A DNA stretch of 64,000 bases, taken from contig NC_011691.1 in the NCBI RefSeq assembly GCF_000150955.2, forward strand, positions 372,001-436,000. Direction: 5' to 3'. This document shows, one piece after another, positions 11,678 through 22,551 of the stretch. Numbering within the stretch: position 1 is the stretch's first letter; the number at the start of each line of letters is the position of its first letter. The notes under the pieces are model-generated. The model worked only from the letters and a program-made list of their open reading frames with translations, searched no databases and had not been told where the DNA came from. This DNA comes from Phaeodactylum tricornutum CCAP 1055/1 (lineage: Eukaryota; Bacillariophyta; Bacillariophyceae; Surirellales; Neidiaceae). A program made the position numbers and the translations under genes.

Positions 11678-12883
11678 TTACTCGACTTTGCCCAATTGCG
11701 CCGCCATGACCGCCATGACGGTCCACATTCGATTTTCTGCTTCTGGAAAAACGAGGGACCGTTCGGAATAAAAGACTTCATCGTCCACTTCTTCCGGATG
11801 CCTCGGTAGACAATGCAAAAAGACGGCATCCGGCGAAGCGTGACTGATGAGAGCCTTATTGACCTGGTAGCCGTCAAATTCGGCTACGCGCTTGGCGTAT
11901 TCCTCTTCCTGTCCCATACTGACCCAAGTATCGGTGACTACCACGTGTGCGTCTTTTACAGCTTCGGCAGCGACCGTCGTGGTTTGCACCTTCATGCCTT
12001 CGGCGGCGGCAAAGCCCCGAGTCGTTTCCAGTATCTGGGCGTCGGGTTCGTAGCCGGTAGGCGTAGCGATGTTGACATTCATACCCAAAAGGGCCGATCC
12101 GAGCATGAGATCGTGCAACACATTATTGCCGTCACCAACCCAGGCCACAGTCTTGCCCCGGAGTTTGTCCTTCCCGAAATGCTGTTGGAGGGTCATGAGA
12201 TCCGCCAAGGTCTGCAACGGATGGTGTCGATCGGAAAGGGCGTTAATGACGGGCACGGCACTGTACTTGGCGAGTTCCGTGACGTCGGCGTGTCCAAAGA
12301 CTCGGGCGAGAATGAGTGAATTAAAACGGGCGAGTACGTTGGCGGTGTCCCGCATGGATTCGTTGACGCCGAGTTGTACGTCGGAGGGTCCCAGGAAGAG
12401 CGCGTGTCCGCCAAGCAGGGCCATGCCGGTCTCGGAACTGACCCGCGTGCGCGTCGAGCGCTTTTGGAAGATCATGGACATGGAATGTCCAGCCAATGGA
12501 CGCGGCGTGTTGGCGGTTTGTGTCGCGTATTGTGCCTTATAGTGGTGCGCAACGTCCAAGAGACCCTGTAGCTCGGTCTTGCTGAACCAGTGCCGCGAAG
12601 ACGAACAAGAAAGTGTGAGACAATTGATATTTTTCTACTTTCACTGGCAACACCCACCGATCGTCACGTGACGAACGGCAGTGGATCGATAGCCGTAGGT
12701 GTGAGTGGACGCTACATACGCGTATACGTACCTTAGTTGATCAATCGACATAAAGTGCTGTCCCTCCAGTGTTCCGACGGCGTCCGCCATACCGGAAGCG
12801 AAGCATCGCTGCGTCCATTGTGTCGCCATCGTTGAAGACGAGACTCGGAGAAGCCTCGCAGTAGAACGAGTAGTAAACAACAT
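11678..12883 (-). CDS. OTC: Ornithine carbamoyltransferase, mitochondrial
   Basis: Exon 1 (12883-12732) and exon 2 (12581-11678) are joined over a 150-nt phase-2 intron with GTACGT donor and CAG acceptor, giving 351 residues. The enzyme condenses ornithine with carbamoyl phosphate to citrulline, a step of the diatom ornithine-urea cycle. Motifs are the carbamoyl-phosphate loop STRTR, the substrate loop around ALSDRHHPLQTLADLMT, and HCLPRHPEEVDDEVF with the catalytic Cys. The N-terminus from ATG 12883 (MLFTTRSTARLLRVSSSTMA) is a typical mitochondrial presequence, which favours this start over ATG 12829. Splicing restores the expected helix (SIDQLSKTELQGLLDVA). The identity is secure and mitochondrial location is inferred. 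Confidence 0.95.
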
Positions 12884-13921
12884 GTCGTACAGGAAAGAAA
12901 GAAGCAAAAATCAACAAGGGCAACGATAGTATGTGTAGGTTGGTTTTGGGAATGGACCCGCACTCACTAACGAGCGATGGCGAAGATACGAAAGTCCCAT
13001 TAGACCTTGAAAGGTGCGAACCGCAAGACGGCAGGTAATATACCGTACGGTCTCGACTGACGGTGAGTGTCTGTCCTACCCATCCGACGTCTGTATTTGC
13101 AGCGGTGTGCAAATACAAGACGTAGGGAACAGAACCTTTTCAAATCTTCCAATATATATTTCAAATATACCGGCTGCAGTTAGATCGAATAGACAACAAG
13201 ACCTCATTTCTTCTGGCGGAGACTGGGAGAGTGGCGGCCGAACGATTCCAACCAACCGGGGAACGGCCAAATACTGTACTACCATCGCAATGCTACTTTA
13301 GCTCGCTAGCAGAGTGATTTTTTACAGTTAACAATCCAACGTTCGGCCTGATTGTCACTGAATACACTTTTGCTTTTCCAGTTCCTTGTTCGTATAATCA
13401 ATTCAGTGGAGTGTGCTCTTTCCATAATAACAGCAATTGCTGTTTTGCCAAAAAGGTGTCTATCCCCCCGTGGTAGTTCCAACGGAAGTATAGACAGACG
13501 GAAAAAGCAATCTTCCGGAAGCAAGATCCCACCGTTGTCCAGGCCGTGACCAAAAGGATGGCCGATACGGTATAGGATGCGCTGGGGTCTTCGCGAGAAT
13601 CCAAATCCCACCCGGTCCTACTACAGAGACGGGGTCGACTTTGGCTAGTCTGCACGCTAGATAGAGCGATCGCACCTTTTACAGATCTTTGGGCTTCCGG
13701 AGGCAAAGGACTGGCGCGCTCCGAAAATGTGACGAATTGAAATCCTCCCCAAAATGCGAGAGAGAGCTTGTGTACTCTCTCGTCCCGACACCACCCATTG
13801 CCAACATAAAATAATAGTATTTGCTGGCACACGGTGAAGGGACCGCCACCTTATCGACGACATCCAGACAAAACATTGTGAATTGAAACTCTCGAGCGAT
13901 CTGTCAATCCGAAACCCCGAC
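12884..13921. other. Intergenic
   Basis: No gene recognised. A short inverted repeat, CGAGAGAG/CTCTCTCG, near 13758-13786 could form a hairpin. A minus-strand open frame at 13398-13832 has no ATG near its start and no recognisable family. Confidence 0.4.
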
Positions 13922-14299
13922 ATGAAATACCTCGTTTTCTCGCTGGCTGGTTTCGGGGAATTGCGGTCCATCGCCACGGCGTTTGTTCTTCCTCAGCACT
14001 ACGGACATCGTGCTTGCATTCCGACAACCGCAACCGGTGTTCCCGCTACCAGCTTGAACCTTTCCCGACAAAAGCTCAACGACGTGGATCTCATGGCAAT
14101 CGAGAACGTTGCCGAGTTTTGCCTGCAAGCGGACGAGATGGCGAGCGGGGAATGTGACTTGGATGAACACGAGGCGTTGGTCAATCAGTTACTGGATCAA
14201 CGTGCGATTCTCGCCGACCATATTCAACATATGGACGCCATTCTCGCCAAACTACAGGGCAATCGTATCGACACGGTCCAAAGCGAACCGAGTGCCTAA
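13922..14299 (+). CDS. Small unknown protein, possibly plastid-targeted
   Basis: A 125-residue protein from ATG 13922. The first 20 residues (MKYLVFSLAGFGELRSIATA) are moderately hydrophobic and are followed by FVLPQ, so there is an A/F junction like the ASAFAP site of diatom plastid preproteins, then a basic, Ser/Thr-containing stretch. The remainder is acidic and helical (EHEALVNQLLDQRAILADH) with a heptad-like pattern, suggesting a short coiled coil. I recognise no family. Codon use and the absence of stops support a real gene; the targeting is inference. It converges on the alkaline phosphatase gene. Confidence 0.6.
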   Translation: MKYLVFSLAGFGELRSIATAFVLPQHYGHRACIPTTATGVPATSLNLSRQKLNDVDLMAIENVAEFCLQADEMASGECDLDEHEALVNQLLDQRAILADHIQHMDAILAKLQGNRIDTVQSEPSA

Positions 14300-14807
14300 A
14301 GACGGGCCGGTCCGGTAGCCTAAGCGAACACGGTAACGGCCTCCGACGGAATTGATGCGGTCCTCCGTTTGCGTGTAGAGCTAGGTAAACTACCTACAGC
14401 CTTTTATATTTACTGTTAGAACATCACAACCACTTTGTTCGCAAAGTGCCATCGTCTCTCAATAAGATGTAAGAAGGGCAGGGTATGACTCGACGTGTAC
14501 CAGTACAGAACAGTTTTTCCAATCAAAAGTCGGCTCCAGCGGGCGCACCGTTCCAACTAAAATCGACATTCTGCGCGAGCAACGCTCACATTCCATGGGT
14601 GGGGGAATCTGCACTCAAAATGTTTGCTTGTTCCAAACAGCTCCTAAAATGCACCACACTATGTACAACTATGAGTGCCTTAACTGTGTAACATGATTCT
14701 ATGCTATTTCCGCCTACATAGCAAAATCGGACGAAAGCCTAACTGTAAATTTCGGACGCAACATATATAAGTCTCAAATTCCTGTGCTCCAATCACCAAG
14801 AATCCGA
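14300..14807. other. Intergenic between convergent genes
   Basis: Shared 3' region of the gene at 13922 and the alkaline phosphatase. AT-rich near 14760 (ACATATATAAG). Nothing else seen. Confidence 0.5.
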
Positions 14808-17231
14808 TTAGAGACCGAACAGGTTCTTGAGCATGCAAGCGTGCAAATGCATCTGGTCGATTTTACCGTGATGCCCCTTCACGTCGCGGCCAAGAACCTG
14901 AAAGCCGGTACCAGTCAACGCTTCGATGCAGCCATCGTCTCCCATGTAACTGACCGGGACGGGGCGCGTCGAGTGGCTACCCCAGCCGTTGCCGCCGGAA
15001 CCGTTGGCGCCCCAGAAGTGGCCCACCGCGTCAACGTCGTCTTCCGACCAGGTAGAAAAGTCGTTAATATGCTCGGTGACACTCTGGGAGTCATCTTCGT
15101 GACGACCGACTCCGATACCGGCATCCCACGGGTTTACGCCGGAATTACTCTGAGGCGTAATGTTGTGGGATTCACCGCGGATGAGCAAGTGGGCCAAGGC
15201 CTCGGGAAAATTGTCCTTCAGAGTAAGGTAGTGGTCGTGGTCGGCAGTGACGTAGAGGGCGTTCTTATCCCAGCCACCGTTATCCATGATCCAGTCAATG
15301 ATGACCTGCACCGACTCCGAAACGTCAAACATGGTTCCAATCATGTCGTCCATGTGGTTGGCGTGAGCGGACCAATCAATCTAAGAGATACAAAGTGGAA
15401 ACACGTGAGATTCCGGGAGAAAGCGAGGGGTGGGTAGACAGGAACACAACGTACATCTCCCTGCTCATACATTAGAAAGAAACCATCATCGTCCTTTCCG
15501 AGAAAGTCCAAAGCAGCTTTGACATTTTCGGAGATATGGGGAATCTGTTCAATTTCTTCCTGTTCGTAATGGTTGCAGAGTTCATCTGGAGTTGTGGCAG
15601 TGATTCCGATCACAGCACCAGTATCGGGGTCTGTTTGTCCTTCACCAGAACTACACCAACGATTCGAGTATGTACCGTCAACACCACGGTACGGAAGATT
15701 TTGTTGGCCGCTAGTGGTGTAGTCGCCACCCAAGCAAACAAGGAGATGATCGCCATTGTCAGGATCAAGGTCCGCAATCGGGTCGTAGAAAGCGTCGGCC
15801 GTTGTCATGTTATTCTGGTACAAAAAGGTCCACTCACTGGAAAGGGCGCCGTTCATCATGCTCTCCAGGTCTTCTTCGAAGGGATAGTAGCGGCCTCCAC
15901 AAACACCACTGGCCATTGTGGGACGAACCTGCATGAAGCTACGACGTAAGGAGTCGCGATCGGAGCGGGAGTTCGTATGCGTCACAAAGGCTCCAGGAGT
16001 AGCATGGAGCATGGGAACGGAAGTAACGACACCTCCAGCCATACCGCAATACATGGCGTCTTCCACAAGCGTGCTAACGTCTTCTTCGTAAAGTGTTTGT
16101 GACATCATGTTCACGGCAGCCTTGTGACCAGTGGCCATTGTTCCAGCTGTAGAAGCCGAATCCGTCGCATGACGCATAATGTACTCCGGGTCGAATCCGG
16201 TTGAAGTATCGGGACGCTCCTGATAGTAGCGTTTGTCCCAAGGAAATTCTCCTCCCATTTTATTGTCCCAAAGGACCATGTTGCCGCCGTCGGCTTCAAA
16301 GTCAAGCGGAGAGAAATCGATCGGGAAACCACACTCGTCAAGAGCAAGGGCAGCCTGACCACTCTCGTGCTCAGAGACATCACCTTCAAGAAGACTTCGA
16401 GAAGGAGCATAGTGGTTTCCAGGGTTGGGTTCTTGAGTGACAGTGGTGGTGGTTGTCATCAAAGCATAGCCATCCAACTCTTGGAAAGACATACCACTTC
16501 CCTTACCTTAAGAGAAAGCAGGAGTTGGTCGTGAGGCTTTGGGTTGTTTACTCTTACACAGCAATAACTTGCAGCAAGAAAGCTTACCCTCAGTATAATA
16601 GTCGTCTAGTGTTCGTCCACGGAAAGCATTCATCGCAGCACTGTTGTCTGGGCAACCTGTGGTGGTATCGCAACCGAGACCTTCCAGCTCATCCACCACC
16701 TGCTTAGCAATAGCACCGGATCTGACCATCTCCCATCCCATACCATCTCCAACCACCAAGATGACATTCTTGTTGCCTTCGTTTCCACACAAAGAAGGCT
16801 TGATGGAGTCAACGACACCTTCGCGAAGCAGAAGACGCTGCGAGTTGTCCAGCCCTTTAAAGGGGAACCGAGAAAACCCATTCTTTCCCGCACACTTGTC
16901 CGCCTCACCTCCACTGCTCTTCGCTCTATTCTTCTTAGGAGAGCTATTCATGCGATTACTTCCTTTTTCCTTTCCCTTGCCATTATCGGACGCAGGATGT
17001 TCACTCTTTCGATGTCCAGATAGCTGGCGGACGCCTTTGCCTTTGCCAGACTTGGATTTCTACAGTAAAAAGAGATAATCGTTGAGGTAACAAGCACCCG
17101 GGAGATCCAACAAGCAGCGAGCCGATTGAGAGACGCACCATTCCGGTCTTAAGGTATCGAGATTCCTCAGCGGCGCCCACGACCAGTGGTGCGACGGTTA
17201 TGAGTGATACAACGGCAGTAGAGAATTTCAT
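14808..17231 (-). CDS. Secreted alkaline phosphatase (PhoA-type)
   Basis: Four exons: 17231-17139, 17059-16588, 16506-15455 and 15380-14808, with introns of 79, 81 and 74 nt, all GT-AG. The product has 729 residues. A signal peptide (MKFSTAVVSLITVAPLVVGA) opens it, followed by a Lys/Gly/Ser-rich spacer. The catalytic domain has metal-binding GDGMGWEMV, the active-site serine in ATDSASTAGTMATGHKA (Ser305), and late metal ligands in VTADHDHYL. It releases phosphate from organic phosphomonoesters outside the cell or in the secretory pathway. It matches in general form the phosphate-starvation-induced alkaline phosphatase known from P. tricornutum. The Na/phosphate transporter lies nearby. Splice sites are supported by restored motifs across each junction. 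Confidence 0.93.
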
Positions 17232-18187
17232 TTTGCAGGTCCGATAATGTTAGGATGCCGATAGAAAAATCCTTGGTGGCAACTCACAAAATTATGAGCT
17301 TTATCAGTGCGCCCAAGAGATGAGATCTTTTCCTCGGTCTTGCATCCGATCCCATCAATTGTAAGAAAGTACACGTGAGCCTGGTCATGGTTTCTCTAAA
17401 GAATCTAATTGTAATTTGTGAACGGTTCTCTGATTTAGGACGTATAGACCGTATATCGTTCGACAACCATGAAGATTGTTTTGACAAAGATGATTTATCA
17501 CTGTCGAATCTAGCGAATCTTGAAAAATGTGTACTGAAGATTCGACACTTTACGTTAACAAAGCGTCCATTTCATGGTACGGTGTATGGCGTTTTTGTCA
17601 CGGATCTTTAAGATTCGTTGACACGTAAAACATATTTGCACTTGGCTGACTCATACAAACGCCCCGCAAATCATCTATTATGATGCTTAAAAAGATGAGT
17701 CATGCTTCTCTCTTCTTGTTTAGTATTCTGTGTCTACTTGTGTATCTTCCGAATTGACAAGTCTTTTTTTAATCTATGTTCTTCTCTAATTACAGTCGGC
17801 CGGGAAGTCAGCTCCCAGCGCATTCTTCGCACATGCGCGACACTTAACCCTCTTGGTCCACATTATTTCTGGTGGGAAACTTGGCGTACGACTTCACCAA
17901 ATGCTTCAGCTTTGAAATTTTTCAGCGTCCGGTGGGGACGGCCGCAGAGAAAAATCGAAACGGGGACACGAATCTATTATGCTGAAAAACCAATCCTCCT
18001 GCTAGTTTTGGTCCCATGAAGATCTCGACGCCAAAATCCCTGCCGTGAACGAAATTTTGGTCGTGTAGGGAAACGTCGCCATTTTATACGTTACGATATT
18101 AGGGCAAATTGCCGTGGCCGAGCGTTGACAGTGAATGAATCTCCACGCGACGCGGCTCCGGGTATCGTATATTTACACACCGGCGTA
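17232..18187. other. Intergenic, 5' region of the alkaline phosphatase
   Basis: No recognisable gene. A 105-codon plus-strand frame from ATG 17702 begins with a hydrophobic stretch but resembles nothing. Two bZIP-type sites lie within it (separate entry). The right end is the 3' side of the Nudix gene. Confidence 0.4.
17647..17702. promoter_or_regulatory. Pair of TGACTCA (AP-1/GCN4-type) sites
   Basis: TGACTCA at 17647-17653 and its reverse TGAGTCA at 17696-17702 lie 49 bp apart, about 415-470 bp upstream of the alkaline phosphatase start. bZIP factors, abundant in diatoms, bind such palindromes. Function here is only inferred from position and spacing. Confidence 0.3.
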
Positions 18188-19594
18188 CTAGATTCGTTCC
18201 AGCAAGTCTTCCGATTGCACGACTTCTTCCGTACCATCGGGTCGGCTGTTGGGGACGAGAATATCTTTGGCGAAGCGATCAAGAATGTAGCCCGTCAATC
18301 CCCAAATCACGTGCGGACCCCCCAAAAAGATGGGTGCGCGTCCTTCCTTATACACCCAGGCATCTTGGTCGACGAGGGATCGCAGCGGTATGGTAAAGAC
18401 TTGCGCGACTTCGTCCGGATTGGGGTACAGGTCCGGTGGTAGTTCCCCTAGATAACAAACAACGGGTGTAACAGCGACACCGACCAAGTGGTGCACTTCG
18501 CCCCAATTAGTGCGGAACACGCCCAGTACGGCTATATTTTGGTCCTCCAGCCCACCAATTTCTTCCTTCATTTCTCGTAAACATGTATTGACAATCGTCC
18601 GGTCCGCAATTTCGCAAACTTTCCCTCCCGGCAAGCAGACTTGGTTGGGATGTGCCCTTAGATGGGACGCTCGTTTTTCCAAAAGTAGCGAGGGTACACC
18701 GTGTACGGTACAGAGTGGAATGACGACGGCGGCTCGTTGCGAATGTGCCGCCACGACGGTCCGGGGCATGCGCCCGAGCGTTTTGCGCAATCGTTCGAGG
18801 GCAAAATCATCCAACAAGGCGGTGACGTTGAGTTTTCCGCCGGACTGTCGTCGTTCCAGCACCAGTCTCGGATGATAAATCCGCAAAAGTCGTTGAAGGG
18901 CCGGCCAGTCTGCTTCGTCCGCCAAGACTGCCGCTTGCTGGAGGACGTCTTCCCGATCCCGCAAGGCACTGGCGACGGCGGGGAGTGTGTAGTTTTGTGT
19001 CAAGAGTTGCATATCGGTAGCAGGGTCTTCGTGAAGCACCCCGAGTTGTCGGGATTTCATGCGTCCACCACTGCTCTTGTCACTGTGGTCTTTTTGCGCC
19101 TCAATCATGGCGTACAAGCTTTCCCGACGGAGCGTCTTTTCGTCCAATATGCGGTCATGCCATTCGTACGTTTCTCGTTGGGACGTCCAGACCCGTTGGT
19201 GTGCCGTGTCGGACGGCGGTGTCGTCTTCGTTGTTGTTGTCCTACTAGTACCGGTAGTCGTCGTGGCGTCCCACGGGGGGACGGATTGGTTGGCATCTTC
19301 GTCGGCTTCGTGTTCCGTCGACGACTTGTCGGCAAATCGTCGTCTTTGCAATGTTGGTATCGTCGTTGTTGTTATTGTTGTATAGGTATGAGTGTGTGTA
19401 GTGTGGGGTGTGAGCAATCCGAGTTGTCCGGGATGAGGACTGGGTACTAGAGTCGTGTCGTGGACGTGGCTAGTAGGAGTGTATCTCCGACGAGTCCCTT
19501 GCGAAGAAATCGTCCGTCCCGTTTGGTAGACCCACCGCCGCATGTTACACCCACTGTCGGTGTAAAGCAGTCGTACGAACAATCCAAAAAGCAT
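18188..19594 (-). CDS. Nudix hydrolase, CoA diphosphatase type
   Basis: A single exon gives 468 residues from ATG 19594 (alternative ATG 19543, which starts MRRWVYQTGRTISSQ, a possible mitochondrial presequence). The first 200 residues are low complexity, rich in Thr, with an acidic stretch. The catalytic part begins near residue 270: KRASHLRAHPNQVCLPGGK is the motif ahead of the Nudix box in CoA-cleaving members (NUDT7/NUDT8/PCD1), followed by LREMKEEIGG with the metal-binding REXXEE. The Nudix box has no Glu at its usual first Glu position, as I recall for this subgroup. The expected reaction is cleavage of CoA or acyl-CoA to phosphopantetheine and 3',5'-ADP. Organelle location is uncertain. 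Confidence 0.85.
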   Translation of the reverse strand: MLFGLFVRLLYTDSGCNMRRWVYQTGRTISSQGTRRRYTPTSHVHDTTLVPSPHPGQLGLLTPHTTHTHTYTTITTTTIPTLQRRRFADKSSTEHEADEDANQSVPPWDATTTTGTSRTTTTKTTPPSDTAHQRVWTSQRETYEWHDRILDEKTLRRESLYAMIEAQKDHSDKSSGGRMKSRQLGVLHEDPATDMQLLTQNYTLPAVASALRDREDVLQQAAVLADEADWPALQRLLRIYHPRLVLERRQSGGKLNVTALLDDFALERLRKTLGRMPRTVVAAHSQRAAVVIPLCTVHGVPSLLLEKRASHLRAHPNQVCLPGGKVCEIADRTIVNTCLREMKEEIGGLEDQNIAVLGVFRTNWGEVHHLVGVAVTPVVCYLGELPPDLYPNPDEVAQVFTIPLRSLVDQDAWVYKEGRAPIFLGGPHVIWGLTGYILDRFAKDILVPNSRPDGTEEVVQSEDLLERI

Positions 19595-19935
19595 AACAGT
19601 GAACAATGGCGTCGGGGGAATATTTGGATTAATGTGGAGAACGAGGTACTGTGTGTATTGTTTGTTGTCAATGGAGCCGTTGCTCGAGCGAAGGACTCAC
19701 GACCGAATGGTGTCTGTGAGTGTGTGGGAGTGACCGTGAGAGAATGAGGGCAGGCATCCCATCCCGTGTGTGTGGACGGGATGCGCAGGGACCGACCCAA
19801 CCCTTCGACTATGAAGGGTTTCCCGGTCCGTCGTACGTGCCTACGCATCTACCTACTAGGTAGTGTACCCGCAGTCAACCTACCTACTTGACACTGTCCG
19901 TGTACGAGACGTTCCCGGTCCCATCCGATCATAGT
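19595..19935. other. Intergenic
   Basis: Nothing recognised. It contains the short 5' side of the Nudix gene. Confidence 0.5.
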
Positions 19936-20158
19936 CCGGGATGGTAGGGAACCAAGGACTAATCCCGGTAGTTATTTGTGGGCTCCAACAGTCAATTGTC
20001 TACTGGCATTTTTATGCGGAAGGAAACAAGGGGGGAGAGAGAGATCTTTTTTGGAATCTATGCGGCACGCTTCCAAATCCTAGGAAATCAGCGGGCCTTT
20101 TTCGTTTCGTGTACCGTGGAGCGTATGCGGAGGGTTTGGCTCACAATGAGTGACAATA
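19936..20158 (+). pseudogene. Decayed partial copy of the membrane-protein gene at 20674
   Basis: This stretch aligns collinearly with about 21503-21705 of the neighbouring gene. The clearest blocks are the start (CCGGGATGG followed by AGGG.ACCAAGGA, then AATCCCGGTA), the middle (TTTATGCGGAAG) and the end (GGAGCG.ATGC.GAGGGT.TGGCT, then TGACAATA). The blocks keep nearly the same spacing, with about 20 bp of net difference. No long frame survives and stops are frequent, so it is a fossil of a local duplication rather than an exon. Confidence 0.65.
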
Positions 20159-20673
20159 TTGACTGTAATGTCACTGCAAATGGGGGCTGGGGGGGAGAAT
20201 ACCATATTGTTGCCATCCTTTCGGGGTGGTGTCGATCGGAACCGAACTATTATAAATTTGGACTTTTGGCCACTCTTCCAGCGAAACGCAGTTTGGTAAC
20301 ACTTTTTAAACTGTACCCGATTATGAAAAATGGTATTTTGGGCTATTATATAAACAAATTGAAAACCATGGAGAAAAACTGTAGACGTTAAAACCTAAGT
20401 AGTGTTGTTTTGTACTAGGCTAGAAGGGCCCCACATTTTGATTGTGGTACACAGCACAAGAGAACCGAGATGGTTTCAAATGATATCATAGATATGATGT
20501 ATATACCCAATGACATGTGTTCTCTTCGACGACACAGATCCTGCTCAAGGGAACTCACAAACGGCAACCATCAAACTCCTCTCTTCCTGGTCCACAGAGG
20601 AAGAACTTTATTTTGTCTGTTTCTACTGTGAGCCCAATTCGTACCTTTGTTGCTCCAATTCCTTCCAAGGACA
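20159..20673. other. Intergenic
   Basis: AT-rich sequence without a recognisable gene. It includes the promoter of the gene at 20674. Confidence 0.45.
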
Positions 20674-21894
20674 ATGCTTCGCAACGAAGAAAAGCGTCCA
20701 AAACATGAAATGGTTCATCGCGAACTCCGTTCTAATCAACCTTTCAACAGATCTCTGTACTGCTTGTCCATGCCGTCGCTAGCTGTCTTTCTCATCATCG
20801 CCATGATCATCCAGATGAATTTCATCCGTTACATATTTCTAGGTATCCTACGGGCTGCTCCGTCCGAGTCAGAACACTTCTCTTTGCCTCTACAGGTTTC
20901 CACGCCTCCAATAACCTCTGTGTGGCCTGCAAAAGCAACGGGAAGCACCGTTATAGCATTCGATGCAAATGAGACGAAATCGACCGCCTTGCGTGTCTTT
21001 TCCTCCCATAATTCCTCCTCCAAACGAACCGCCGCTATTGTACTCTTTGGTATTCCCAAAGAGTTTCCAGTTATATGGAAGCACTACGAAGACAACTTGA
21101 TAAGGCTCAATCCCAACGTAACCTTTTCCGTAACAATCCATCTCTACAACGACGTTACCAAGCTGACGAATCTGAAAAACAACGAATTTGACGTTGACGT
21201 TGAGTCGGAGGACCGTATTGCAGAAGTGCTCCGAAACTATCATCCTACGATTGTATCCACCAAGCAAGCTGATGTTGATCAAGAGCTGGAGTGGATTACA
21301 TCGGAGCACGTGCTTCCCCGCTTCCACCAGCCTAACTGGACGGTTGCTGTGGTCAAAAACATGTTTCGACAAGGCTTCTCGATACGGAGTGCCTTTCATG
21401 CGGCACCAAAGGATGGTATGTATCTTTTTCTCCGATCCGACACCTTGCTGTTCTCCCCGATAATTTTGCCATCCAATGCTAGTCCCGAGGATATTTATGT
21501 TCCGGGATGGCAGGGTACCAAGGATAAATCCCGGTACATAGACCGATTGGAGATTTGTGGTTCTGAATCCTCCGCTGGCGTTTATGCGGAAGCAAAGTGG
21601 GCGCCCTTTCTGAATTTTGTGCGGAACATTTCTGGGACCTTTGAGAGCGACGGGGTGCCATTCTTGCGCAACTCGGAGCGAATGCTGAGGGTCTGGCTTG
21701 ATGACAATAGTCGTCATGCGCCAGTTCGAGTCAAGTTAATGCCACGGTCGTGGGCCCAGATTATGCGCATTCGAGGTGAGGGTAAGGTGGATGAACAGGA
21801 CATGCGAACCCATGTGAATGCGACTGGGGACTGGACAAAAACAACAATAGACACTCTGATGGTGCTGAAAAAGGAGAAAATGCTAGGGTTATGA
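20674..21894 (+). CDS. Type II membrane protein, glycosyltransferase-like, family unknown
   Basis: 406 residues from ATG 20674. A basic cytosolic N-terminus (about 30 residues) precedes one hydrophobic segment (about residues 33-58, SLAVFLIIAMIIQMNFIRY and following), then a large soluble domain: the layout of a Golgi type II enzyme. The lumenal part contains AAIVLFGIPKEF, LNPNVTFSVTIHLYND and a DTLLF segment, reminiscent of the nucleotide-sugar side of a GT-A fold, and several Asn-X-Ser/Thr sites. I cannot name the family and no catalytic motif is certain. A decayed copy of its C-terminal third lies just upstream, so the locus has duplicated in tandem. The frame is open for nine codons before this ATG with no earlier ATG. 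Confidence 0.7.
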   Translation: MLRNEEKRPKHEMVHRELRSNQPFNRSLYCLSMPSLAVFLIIAMIIQMNFIRYIFLGILRAAPSESEHFSLPLQVSTPPITSVWPAKATGSTVIAFDANETKSTALRVFSSHNSSSKRTAAIVLFGIPKEFPVIWKHYEDNLIRLNPNVTFSVTIHLYNDVTKLTNLKNNEFDVDVESEDRIAEVLRNYHPTIVSTKQADVDQELEWITSEHVLPRFHQPNWTVAVVKNMFRQGFSIRSAFHAAPKDGMYLFLRSDTLLFSPIILPSNASPEDIYVPGWQGTKDKSRYIDRLEICGSESSAGVYAEAKWAPFLNFVRNISGTFESDGVPFLRNSERMLRVWLDDNSRHAPVRVKLMPRSWAQIMRIRGEGKVDEQDMRTHVNATGDWTKTTIDTLMVLKKEKMLGL

Positions 21895-22551
21895 TTTGTC
21901 GAGCTGTCCCGACGGAAGTAAAAAAGCTGGATAAAATGGATCTAACGTAAGGACTGTGGTTAGTCCAATTAGTAAGTGACGGATTGACTGCGATTGCAGT
22001 TTATCTAGGTAATCTGACATCTTTGTAGATTGTGTCCTCTGTGCGTTGGTTACTAGTCAAGTTGTTTTTATCAGCTGCTCTTTCTATGGAAAAAGTTAAG
22101 ATTGATGAACACTCTAAAGTTCCTAGTTCAACAGTCATGTGTTGTTGACGTATGCAGTCCTGTGCAGTCGAAACGGACGGGTATAAAGAAGCATTTTATA
22201 AAGATCCGTGCCTGGAATGCCTCGACTGGATGCAATGTTTCCCAATATTCCTTGCGCGATTGCCCGACATCCTGGATCTGCGGGGTTCAGGCCGTTACTC
22301 GAGGGTTGTTGCTCTTGCATTTGCCCATGCTTGCCCCTCGTAGTGATTCTTTCCACTTCCCAATCACAACGAACGTTTCAAACAAACGGCATCAGCGGGC
22401 ATCGGCTTACGTCTACAATAAGCAACAAAGCTAATGCATCTTTGTGTCCGATGCATGCGTAGTAGTAGTAACACAAAAATGTGTGTTCCTATATGCGGTA
22501 GTTGAACAGTTAGGGACCGCGTGGTACGTATTTATTTTTGCTTTTTTTAAA
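21895..22551. other. Intergenic between convergent genes
   Basis: No gene recognised. Overlapping plus-strand frames at 22102-22462 have no family resemblance. Confidence 0.45.

Noticed and set aside
13398-13832. Minus-strand 144-codon frame as a gene
   Set aside because: No ATG near its start, no recognisable domain, and no codon pattern like its neighbours.
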